DNA from: Eutrophocola sp964601805
GTDB taxonomy: Bacteria; Pseudomonadota; Gammaproteobacteria; Pseudomonadales; Pseudohongiellaceae
Assembly (NCBI GenBank): GCA_964601805.1
Contig: CAZROW010000005.1
Coordinates: forward strand, 1 to 64,000
DNA: 64,000 bases
Direction: 5' to 3'
A program made the position numbers and the translations under genes. Position 1 is the stretch's first letter. Each line of letters opens with the position of its first letter. Below, piece after piece: positions 53,021 to 59,918 of this stretch. The notes under the pieces are model-generated. The model was given only the letters and a program-made list of their open reading frames with translations, was not told where the DNA came from and did no database searches.

Positions 53021-53066
53021 ATACAGGGATACAGGGACAGGGATACAGGGATACAGGGATACAGGG
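53021..53066. repeat. Tandem octamer array, ATACAGGG x5 plus a short unit
   Basis: Units at 53021, 53029, 53043, 53051 and 53059 are exact ATACAGGG; a 6-bp ACAGGG breaks the series at 53037. The array ends 27 bp before the SnoaL start codon, so it probably lies in the 5' untranslated region. Confidence 0.75.
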
Positions 53067-53092
53067 AAAAAGAATAATTAATCAGGGGATAT

Positions 53093-53608
53093 ATGATGAA
53101 TGATAAACATTTTTTGCGACGCTTTGGTTTGGTGTTGAGTTTGCTGCTGGTGCCGGTGTTTGCACTGGCGGCGGATAACCCGGCTGTTCAGCGGTTGATC
53201 GACAAGAACGAGATTGAAAACCTGTTGATGCAGTACACCTATGCCTTTGACCAGCTCGATGCGGATGGTTACGTGGCAACCTTTACCGAGGATGCGGAAT
53301 TTGATCTTGGCGGTGGACAGGTGCTCAAGGGCAGGGAACAGATCAGGACCTTGATTACCTCGCGCCAGGCTGAGCCGCAGCCCGATGGTGTGCTGATGCA
53401 TCATATCGTGACCAATTCCTCCTATGATTTTGCCAGTGCCAGTGAGGTTCATCATTACGGCTACTGGATCACCATGGTGGGTGACATGCAGAACGGTTTT
53501 ACCGTACCGGCCATGGGGCACTATGAGGATGTCGTGGTGAAGAGTAACGGGCAGTGGCTGTTCAAGTCGCGCAAGCTGGTGTTGCCTGGCGGCATGGCGG
53601 GTCAGTGA
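53093..53608 (+). CDS. Exported SnoaL-like (NTF2 superfamily) protein
   Basis: Product of 171 residues; two adjacent ATGs (53093, 53096) follow AGGGGATAT. Signal peptide cut at ALA/AD. Single SnoaL_4-like domain: EIENLLMQYTYAFDQLDADG, FTEDAEFDLGGG, KGREQIRTLI, MHHIVTNSSYDF and HYEDVVVKSNGQWLFKSRKL. Relatives include scytalone dehydratase- and ketosteroid-isomerase-like proteins with a conical ligand pocket. Function unknown. It is the first gene of a run with a DUF6152 protein (53631) and partner (54031), echoing the SnoaL gene next to the module at 6833-10113. Confidence 0.78.
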   Translation: MMNDKHFLRRFGLVLSLLLVPVFALAADNPAVQRLIDKNEIENLLMQYTYAFDQLDADGYVATFTEDAEFDLGGGQVLKGREQIRTLITSRQAEPQPDGVLMHHIVTNSSYDFASASEVHHYGYWITMVGDMQNGFTVPAMGHYEDVVVKSNGQWLFKSRKLVLPGGMAGQ

Positions 53609-53630
53609 TAGCTTTCAGGGAGTAAAACCG

Positions 53631-54017
53631 ATGCTGCGAATCATGCTTGTTGTACTTGCGCTGACCAGTGGGCCGGCCAGTGGCCATCACGCGGTTGCCA
53701 TGGTCTATCAACCGGAAAGCACGGTCTCGGTCACCGGCAAGGTCACGCAATTCCGTTTCAATAATCCGCACAGCGTCATTTTCATGACCCGCACCAATAC
53801 CGATGGTGTGGAAGAGGCGTGGGTTGTCGAGTGGGCGGGCTCCAGTGCGCTCAGGCGCCAGGGTGTCAAACCTGACACGCTCAAGCCCGGTGATGAAGTG
53901 ACCCTGACGGGGTTTCCCGCCCGTGACGGCAGTACCGCAATGGCCCTGCGGATACTTGAATTCAGCGATGGCCGGCCGCCCATCAATCCACCTGACCGCA
54001 GCGGTGCCAATGAATAA
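53631..54017 (+). CDS. Secreted DUF6152 family protein (copy 4)
   Basis: Product of 128 residues. The short signal is cut after Ala-Ser-Gly18, leaving His19-His20 first. NNPHSVIFM puts the NPH His at 47, 28 residues later. LRRQGVKPDTL, GDEVTLTGFPARDG and FSDGRPP complete the family pattern. It lies 22 bp after the SnoaL gene, and the partner gene follows within 14 bp. Confidence 0.8.
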   Translation: MLRIMLVVLALTSGPASGHHAVAMVYQPESTVSVTGKVTQFRFNNPHSVIFMTRTNTDGVEEAWVVEWAGSSALRRQGVKPDTLKPGDEVTLTGFPARDGSTAMALRILEFSDGRPPINPPDRSGANE

Positions 54018-54030
54018 GGGGACAGTGTTC

Positions 54031-54771
54031 ATGCCAGGCAACATCATCAGCGGGGTGCTGACCTTCGCTTTGTTAATGTCCAGTGCCGGGCTTGCTGCCC
54101 AGGATGATGGCTTGCATGGTTTGTCAGGATTCTGGCAGCCCAAGTTCGGCAAGGAGCCTTTTGGCCAGGTGCTGGTGGACCAGGTGCCGGAGGATGCCCT
54201 GTTCATCAACGATGCCGGTGACAATGAGCTGGCCCCCGGCCAGTTTGCCGGTCTCAGGCTGACCGACCGGGCATTGAATGAGGCTGAAAACTACGATCCC
54301 AACGCCATGCAGAATCCCGATACCGCCTGCATTCCCCCGTCAGTGGCCTTTTACATGCAGGCACCGTTTCCCATGGCCATTGATGAAGGCCGGGACCTGA
54401 TCGTGTTTCGCATGGAGTATTACGACCTGGTGCGGGTGATTTACCTGGATGGTCGTGATCATCCACCGGCAGATCATCCCCATACCAAGTCAGGTCATTC
54501 AGTCGGTCACTGGGACGGCGACACTCTGGTGGTGGACACCACCCATATTGCCGCCGGTACCTTCATGAACAACGGCTTTGATCACAGTGAAAACATGCAT
54601 ATCACAGAGCGCTTTCGCCTCAGTCCGGATGGCAACACGCTGTGGTCAACACAGGTTTACGAGGATGAGGAAACGTTCGAGGGCCTGGCTGCACGCTATA
54701 TCGCGTTTGTGCGTGAACCCGGCGGGTTTATCTATCCCTTTGAATGCTTTGCGGGATACCTCGTCCCCTGA
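54031..54771 (+). CDS. Secreted partner-family protein of the DUF6152 module
   Basis: Product of 246 residues from the ATG at 54031, preceded by AAGGGGACAGTGTTC; an upstream in-frame ATG at 54010 lies inside the DUF6152 gene. Signal cut near GLAAQ. Family motifs: LSGFWQP, DTACIPPSVAFYMQAPFP (first Cys), SGHSVGHWDGDTLVVDTT, GFDHSENMHITERFRLSPDG and YPFECFAGY (second Cys). It is closest to the convergent neighbour at 54790, sharing YYD..RVI and NNG.DHSEN; the pair probably arose by duplication. Confidence 0.72.
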   Translation: MPGNIISGVLTFALLMSSAGLAAQDDGLHGLSGFWQPKFGKEPFGQVLVDQVPEDALFINDAGDNELAPGQFAGLRLTDRALNEAENYDPNAMQNPDTACIPPSVAFYMQAPFPMAIDEGRDLIVFRMEYYDLVRVIYLDGRDHPPADHPHTKSGHSVGHWDGDTLVVDTTHIAAGTFMNNGFDHSENMHITERFRLSPDGNTLWSTQVYEDEETFEGLAARYIAFVREPGGFIYPFECFAGYLVP

Positions 54772-54789
54772 AGCGAGGGTTGTCCCCGG

Positions 54790-55620
54790 TTATTCAACAA
54801 GTTCCCGCTGGTTGATATCTATCCCGTAGCTCGGATCGCAGTCGTAGGGCAGGACGCGGTCGTCATCTTTCAATAGCGGCAGTAAGCGGGCAGCCCGTCC
54901 TGCAAAGACATCGGGATCTTCAAATTCCTGGGTCACCATCAATACTCTGCCGTCGCTGCTTAACCTGAAGCGTTCATGCACGCGAATATTCTCGCTATGA
55001 TCCACGCCGTTGTTGAACAGGGTCGAGGGGCGCAGTTTTGCTGTTTCCACAACCAAAGTATCTCCATCCCAGTAACCATAGGAATGACCCATGTTGGACA
55101 GGGGCCAGTCGTCGGGATGGCTGTTTTCGTTCATGAAGATAACGCGGAACTGGTCGTAGTATTCCATCTTGATGACAATGAGGTCCTTGCCCTGGAAGAA
55201 CTCCATACCGAAAGGCCCCTGCATGGAGTAGATAAGTCCGGGGGGCTTGCAGGTATTGGCGACGGTGCGTATCTGCTCCGGGTCATAATCGCGGGCGGCT
55301 GCGATGGCATCGGGCAGCATGGTGAGACCGCCGTATTCACCCGGGTCAAACTCCGGTAATCCCGTATCACCCAGCAGGATGGCATCCGGATCCAGGCCTT
55401 CCAGGAAGGCCTGCTCTTCGGCATTGGCATCTCGCAACGGCGGAATCGCATCAAAGGTGATCATGTAGTAGCCGGACAGATCCGGTGGAGCTTGTTCTGC
55501 AGGAACCTCGCTGGTAACAGCTGCATCAGTTGCCGACTCCGGGCCATTGCAGGCAACGATAAACAGCACACTCATGACCATGCCCAGCCGTAGTGAATTC
55601 CTTGCATCCATTTTTATCAT
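54790..55620 (-). CDS. Partner-family lipoprotein of the DUF6152 module
   Basis: Product of 276 residues, start after CCGGAGCAACGGCG. The signal ends VLFIVAC (lipobox), so a lipoprotein is likely. After a linker come PPDLSGYYMI, ANTCKPPGLIYSMQGPFG (first Cys), MGHSYGYWDGDTLVVETAK, NNGVDHSENIRVHERF and PYDCDPSYG (second Cys). Function unknown. The DUF6152 gene at 55636 lies directly upstream in the same direction, so this is another DUF6152-partner pair facing the pair at 53631-54771. Confidence 0.72.
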   Translation of the reverse strand: MIKMDARNSLRLGMVMSVLFIVACNGPESATDAAVTSEVPAEQAPPDLSGYYMITFDAIPPLRDANAEEQAFLEGLDPDAILLGDTGLPEFDPGEYGGLTMLPDAIAAARDYDPEQIRTVANTCKPPGLIYSMQGPFGMEFFQGKDLIVIKMEYYDQFRVIFMNENSHPDDWPLSNMGHSYGYWDGDTLVVETAKLRPSTLFNNGVDHSENIRVHERFRLSSDGRVLMVTQEFEDPDVFAGRAARLLPLLKDDDRVLPYDCDPSYGIDINQRELVE

Positions 55621-55635
55621 CGCCGTTGCTCCGGG

Positions 55636-56046
55636 TTAGTTGCTGATGCCGGGGGGGACACCCACCTCGGTGCCATCTTCCAGCCACACACGGGTAATAC
55701 GCATCAACCGGGAGCCATCCAGCGCCGGGTAACCTTCCAGGGTGATGTTCATACCGGGCGTCAGGCTGTCCCTGCTCCAGCCGCGGCGCTTGAGACCTGA
55801 TGGAGAGGAAGTCTCGCCTGTCCAGCGCTGCTCCTCACCATCCTCAGTCGTCACACTGAGCACAACGATGGCATGGGGATTGGCAAAATTGAAACGTTGC
55901 ACCTCGCCATTGATGGTGATGGTGTCACCCTCCCGGTTATAGAACATGGCCCCGGAGTGGTGTGCAAAAACCGGCACAGTGAACAGGACAAGGCACGACA
56001 CAATGCTGGTGAAGCACCTGAATGGACTGCGCAATAATTTATCCAT
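55636..56046 (-). CDS. Secreted DUF6152 family protein (copy 5)
   Basis: Product of 136 residues from the ATG at 56046, preceded by GGGGGAAATTC. The signal is cut after Val-Phe-Ala28, leaving His29-His30-Ser. ANPHAIVVL puts the NPH His at 58, 29 residues on. LKRRGWSRDSL, ITLEGYPALDG and a final WLEDGTEVG follow. It diverges from another DUF6152 gene at 56423. Confidence 0.8.
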   Translation of the reverse strand: MDKLLRSPFRCFTSIVSCLVLFTVPVFAHHSGAMFYNREGDTITINGEVQRFNFANPHAIVVLSVTTEDGEEQRWTGETSSPSGLKRRGWSRDSLTPGMNITLEGYPALDGSRLMRITRVWLEDGTEVGVPPGISN

Positions 56047-56422
56047 GAATTTCCCCCGTAATGTGTTTTGCAGCACTCACAAGAATCTGCACTTTAATTT
56101 TTGTTGGTCAAATGGTGAAACCGCAGTGCTAATTATTGTCTTTTACATTCCCTTGATTCTTCCTGGATGAAATCACGGCGGTATTTGGAATCACCAGTTG
56201 ACCGGGATCAAGATTCTCTTTTATTCCATATTATCCAATGGTTTTTATCTGATAATATGAATAACAAAAAGTCTTTAAAAAAGACTTTTAATGATCTGGA
56301 TAGTAACGCGGTTTTTTCAGGACTTCCAATAAATCCTCGTGCCACTGATTCTACAGATCGCCTGAGATTGGAAGCTGCGTTTGTTGCGCAGAATATTTAC
56401 TGGTTTTTTGACAGGAGAATGT
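56047..56422. other. 376-bp AT-rich divergent promoter region between two DUF6152 genes
   Basis: No gene seen. It contains the 17-bp inverted repeat AGTCTT-TAAAA-AAGACT at 56270-56286, similar to those at 52861 and 59290. Base composition is clearly more AT-rich than the flanking genes. Confidence 0.5.
56270..56286. promoter_or_regulatory. Inverted repeat AGTCTT-N5-AAGACT
   Basis: Perfect six-base arms around TAAAA in the divergent promoter region. Same layout and spacing as the element at 52861-52877; a degenerate copy is at 59290-59306. Confidence 0.45.
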
Positions 56423-56785
56423 ATGAAAACAAAAATCATTTTTGGTCTGGTATTTTCCGTGTTGCTGGTATCCCGGGTCTGGGCTCATCATTCCTTTGCC
56501 ATCTATGATTTCGAAACGCAGATACCCTTTGATGGTGTCGTGGAAAGCGTGAAATTTCGCAATCCGCATATCGCCCTTTCGCTGAGGATAGTCGATGAAA
56601 CAGGCGCGGAAAAAATCATTGAGTTCGTGGAAGGTGCCCCTGCCAACATGCTGGTTCGCAGCGGCCTGAAACCGGACATGATCAAACCCGGCACCCACAT
56701 TGTGGCAACAGGTTCGCCCCTGATCGAGGACACAAGTAAATTTTTCCTGCGCACCATTCGCCTGGACAGCGGTGAAGAATTCTAG
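56423..56785 (+). CDS. Secreted DUF6152 family protein (copy 6)
   Basis: Product of 120 residues from the ATG at 56423, preceded by ACAGGAGAATGT. The signal is cut after Val-Trp-Ala21, leaving His22-His23-Ser. RNPHIALSL puts the NPH His at 49, 27 residues on. MLVRSGLKPDMI, IVATGSPL and FLRTIRLDSG complete the family. Shortest copy. The partner gene at 56826 follows within 40 bp. Confidence 0.8.
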   Translation: MKTKIIFGLVFSVLLVSRVWAHHSFAIYDFETQIPFDGVVESVKFRNPHIALSLRIVDETGAEKIIEFVEGAPANMLVRSGLKPDMIKPGTHIVATGSPLIEDTSKFFLRTIRLDSGEEF

Positions 56786-56825
56786 GACTTAACATCAACA
56801 AAGTAGAGAGATGAGAGAAGAAGTT

Positions 56826-57536
56826 ATGAAGTTGCCAATTGTTGTTACTGCCACTGTGCTGCTGTTATCCGGTTACTGTGGTATGGCCAGGGCCCAGGCC
56901 GATTTGTCAGGGATGTGGATGCCGGATCGCTCGCCGGAATTTGAGCGTATGCCATTTCCGCGCGGTGGAAACCTGCCCTACACGGAATACGGCCGCCAGT
57001 TACAGGACGCCTTCCTGGCCGAGTTTGATCCGCAGGAAGACCAGCCTGCCTTTTTCTGTGTCCAGCCGGGCATGCCCATGTCCATGTCGCCTGCTGCCCC
57101 CTTTCCCCTGGAAGTGATTCAGCGCGGGCATGATGTCACCATGTTCTTCGAGGCCTGGTCACAATACCGCAAGATCTACATCGAGGGTTTTGACAGACCC
57201 GAAGCCATACTGCATACCCGTATGGGCTATTCAGTGGGTCATTGGGAAGGCGAAACGCTGGTCGTTGAAGTTACTCACCTGGCAGAACGCACCATGGGGC
57301 GTGAACTGGTCTCGGAAGAAGCAACCTTTACGGAACGCCTCCATGTCGAGACAGGCAAGGACGGCAAGCGCCGCCTGATTTCAGATATCGTCTACACGGA
57401 TCCGGTCATTTACACGCAACCCATCAACGTGCGCGGTGTATGGGTGGAATCCCCGGATACCATGATGATGGAATATTCCTGTTCCGATGCACTGTACGAT
57501 CAGCACATTGAAAGGGTGCGCCAGGGCAGGCAATAA
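56826..57536 (+). CDS. Secreted partner-family protein of the DUF6152 module
   Basis: About 236 residues; the start is either 56826 (chosen; gives a normal signal) or the in-frame ATG at 56811. Signal cut near ARAQA. DLSGMWMPDRS, FFCVQPGMPMSM (first Cys), YSVGHWEGETLVVEVTHL, ATFTERLHVETG, DPVIYTQPI and EYSCSDALYD (second Cys) mark the family. It closely resembles the product at 25770, including DPQED and PQ-rich spacing. Ends 68 bp before the convergent GntP gene. Confidence 0.72.
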   Translation: MKLPIVVTATVLLLSGYCGMARAQADLSGMWMPDRSPEFERMPFPRGGNLPYTEYGRQLQDAFLAEFDPQEDQPAFFCVQPGMPMSMSPAAPFPLEVIQRGHDVTMFFEAWSQYRKIYIEGFDRPEAILHTRMGYSVGHWEGETLVVEVTHLAERTMGRELVSEEATFTERLHVETGKDGKRRLISDIVYTDPVIYTQPINVRGVWVESPDTMMMEYSCSDALYDQHIERVRQGRQ

Positions 57537-57604
57537 CCTGGCGAACCGAACAGGGACCTCAACTTAATTCCCGCTTTCTTCACGCCACTGGCGTGCAAGC
57601 CTTG

Positions 57605-59038
57605 TTAATTGGGGGCAGGCAGGAAGTTCAGCGGCAGGATAGCTGACACGATCATCACCTGGACAATGCCAACCACGCCCATCAGGGCCAGGGTGGTTGT
57701 CCAGGTTTTCAGGGTCTGGGTTTCCGTAAATCCACCCATCTTGCATACCACCCAGAACCCGCTGTCATTCATCCAGGAAAACACCAGGCCACCAAAGCCA
57801 ATTGCCAGGAACAGGTACACGGGGTGAAAGGGCAGGTCGATCCCCTGGATAACCGAATACATGATTGCCGACGTGGTGATCATGGCCACCGTACTGGATC
57901 CCTGTGCCGTTTTCATCACGGCCGAAATGAGAAAGGCCAGAAACAGCAGGGCGCTGCCGGACACGCCGGTGGCCACGTGTTGCTGTATCACTTCCCCGAC
58001 ACCGGCCTGGCGAATCATGGCACCGAAGGAGCCGCCCGCCGCAGTAATCAGGATGATGATACCTGCCGTACCGATTACCGATTCCAGTGAGGCCATGATC
58101 CCGCCCATAGTCGTGTGGGACTGACGCAGCAGCAGGTATAGGGAAATAGCAGCAGAAAGCAGCATGGCTATATTCCGATCGCCGAGGAAACCCAGTACCA
58201 GGAGTATCCCGCCATCAAGGCCGGCTTCACCCTGTTCCAGCAGTGAGGTGTTCACTGCAGAGACAATACTGCTGAGTGCAATCAGTGCCACGGGCAGCAG
58301 GATGGGCATCATGGCCAGCCAGAATGGTGGCAACTCTGCTTCCCGAAGAGACAGGCTTTGCTGCTCTGTATCCGTCTGTGCAGGTTCAACGGCTTCAATC
58401 GGGTGGCGTTGTCCCAGCCAGCGGGTGTAGTAAAAGCCCACCACGATGGCGGGTACGACACTGAATACAATGCCCACCATGATGGTCAGGCCCAGGTCCA
58501 GGTGCAGGTTTTCAGCCATCACCATGGGCCCCGGTGTCGGGGCTACCAGGGAATGAGTCAGCAGGCCGCCGGCACAGATGGCCATAACATACTGGATGTA
58601 ATGGCCGCCGGTATGTTTGCGAAAGGCCTTGGCCAGGGGAATCAGGAGGAAAAACACGGTGTCGAAAAACACCGGAATGGAGAGCAGGTAACCACTGCCC
58701 AGCAGGGCAGCCGGTGCGCGGCGCTCACCGAAGATTTTCAGCAGGCGGCGGGTAATGACTTCAGCCGCACCACTGTCCATCAGGCATTTGCCAATGATGG
58801 AAGCCATGACGATGACCACTCCGAGGCTGCCGGCCATATTGCCGAATTCACGCACGCTCATTTCAATGGCAGCCACTGCCGGGTTGCCGGCGTCGGGCAT
58901 GGTGCGCCAGGACATCAGGCCAACCAGGAAGGATGCCATCATCAGTGCAATGAAGGCATGTACCCTGAAACGAATGATGGCCAGCACGATGAATACCACG
59001 CCAACAAGCAGGGCGAGAAACGGATACAGGTCTGTCAT
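57605..59038 (-). CDS. GntP family gluconate/sugar-acid permease
   Basis: Product of 477 residues with about 12-14 membrane helices, start after AGGGGATATTC. GntP-family landmarks: FVALLVGVVF-like N-terminal helices, SIIGKCLMDSGAAEVITRRLL, FFDTVFFLLIPLAKAF, LVAPTPGPMVMAENL, AAGGSFGAMIRQAGVGEVI and FSWMNDSGFWVV. These proton symporters take up gluconate, galactonate, idonate or D-serine. It stands alone, with a TTGTTAACAA palindrome about 266 bp upstream in an 880-bp region. Confidence 0.87.
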   Translation of the reverse strand: MTDLYPFLALLVGVVFIVLAIIRFRVHAFIALMMASFLVGLMSWRTMPDAGNPAVAAIEMSVREFGNMAGSLGVVIVMASIIGKCLMDSGAAEVITRRLLKIFGERRAPAALLGSGYLLSIPVFFDTVFFLLIPLAKAFRKHTGGHYIQYVMAICAGGLLTHSLVAPTPGPMVMAENLHLDLGLTIMVGIVFSVVPAIVVGFYYTRWLGQRHPIEAVEPAQTDTEQQSLSLREAELPPFWLAMMPILLPVALIALSSIVSAVNTSLLEQGEAGLDGGILLVLGFLGDRNIAMLLSAAISLYLLLRQSHTTMGGIMASLESVIGTAGIIILITAAGGSFGAMIRQAGVGEVIQQHVATGVSGSALLFLAFLISAVMKTAQGSSTVAMITTSAIMYSVIQGIDLPFHPVYLFLAIGFGGLVFSWMNDSGFWVVCKMGGFTETQTLKTWTTTLALMGVVGIVQVMIVSAILPLNFLPAPN

Positions 59039-59289
59039 GAATATCCCCTGGGGAAGAATGCGCGGAGTCCCTGGGGGTCCGCTTATTATTATTTTTAGAT
59101 GCGAGTTACTTTATTGGTCCGACAAGCCGTTGGACGAGTTGTCCCGGTCATATGCTGTCGAAACAGGCGTAGTCCGGAAGAGCGTTATCCAGCATGTTAG
59201 CCGCAGCCTGATTCCAGGCTCACTGAAATTGCAGGATGATAATGTCTCGCACCGCTACCGATTGACGGGCCATTTTTAAGCTCAATATC

Positions 59290-59306
59290 GGTCTTTTAAA
59301 AAGATT
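59290..59306. promoter_or_regulatory. Degenerate inverted repeat GGTCTT-N5-AAGATT
   Basis: Same 17-bp layout as the elements at 52861 and 56270, with two outer mismatches, overlapping the start of the 59304 palindrome. Confidence 0.3.
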
Positions 59307-59315
59307 GTTAACAAT
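59304..59315. promoter_or_regulatory. ATTGTTAACAAT palindrome (copy 4)
   Basis: Perfect 12-bp palindrome between the divergent GntP and TonB receptor genes; a second TGTTAACG follows at about 59320. Confidence 0.55.
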
Positions 59316-59600
59316 TGCATGTTAACGTGTAATTTTCTGAACTATCAAGCACAGGAAACCTGCATTCCTGTCCCTGGTGATGCCTTGCAGGAAGAGCACT
59401 TTCAGGCGTGTAGCTTGCAGGAGGCAACCATTTCAGGAAGCCTGATCATGATCGACATAGCGCGAATAACAGTCGGAATATGCTCATCAGGTCGCCAGGG
59501 TTTTGTCTCTTGCCTGGCCTCCAGGCTAAAACTCCTCGACAAGCCGTGAATAATCATGTTGGAAACGAACAGTTAGTTCGTATTAGAGACTAGTACTTTT

Positions 59601-59810
59601 AAGGGATTTATTTTGTAAGGAATATTACTTCTTTATATAACTAGCAGCACTCTTTNNNNNNNNNNNNNNNNNNNNNNNNNNNNNNNNNNNNNNNNNNNNN
59701 NNNNNNNNNNNNNNNNNNNNNNNNNNNNNNNNNNNNNNNNNNNNNNNNNNNNNNNAAGGGATTTATTTTGTAAGGAATATTACTTCTTTATATAACTAGC
59801 AGCACTCTTT
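59601..59810. other. Assembly gap: 100 N flanked by a 55-bp duplicate
   Basis: Bases 59601-59655 repeat exactly at 59756-59810 with 100 N between. The true leader of the receptor gene is probably 155 bp shorter than shown. Confidence 0.9.
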
Positions 59811-59918
59811 CAGAATTTTTTCTCTGGCAGTAGGACTGGCAAACCGCTTTCAAAGTTTTCACTCTGTCTTGATCCAGGTGAAAAAATAATAATTCAAAAA
59901 GAAAGGAGGGGGAGTCCA

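Larger units (their letters stand above)
59039..59918. other. 880-bp divergent intergenic region with an assembly gap
   Basis: No credible gene; short frames lack family patterns and good start signals. It holds an inverted repeat at 59290, the ATTGTTAACAAT palindrome at 59304 and a 100-N gap at 59656-59755. The plus-strand receptor leader starts in the AT-rich end. Confidence 0.55.

Noticed and set aside
53021..53066. Possible CRISPR array
   Set aside because: Units are 8 bp in direct tandem with no spacers and no cas genes nearby.
59319..59549. Small 76-residue gene upstream of the TonB receptor
   Set aside because: No start signal or family pattern; it overlaps operator-like palindromes.
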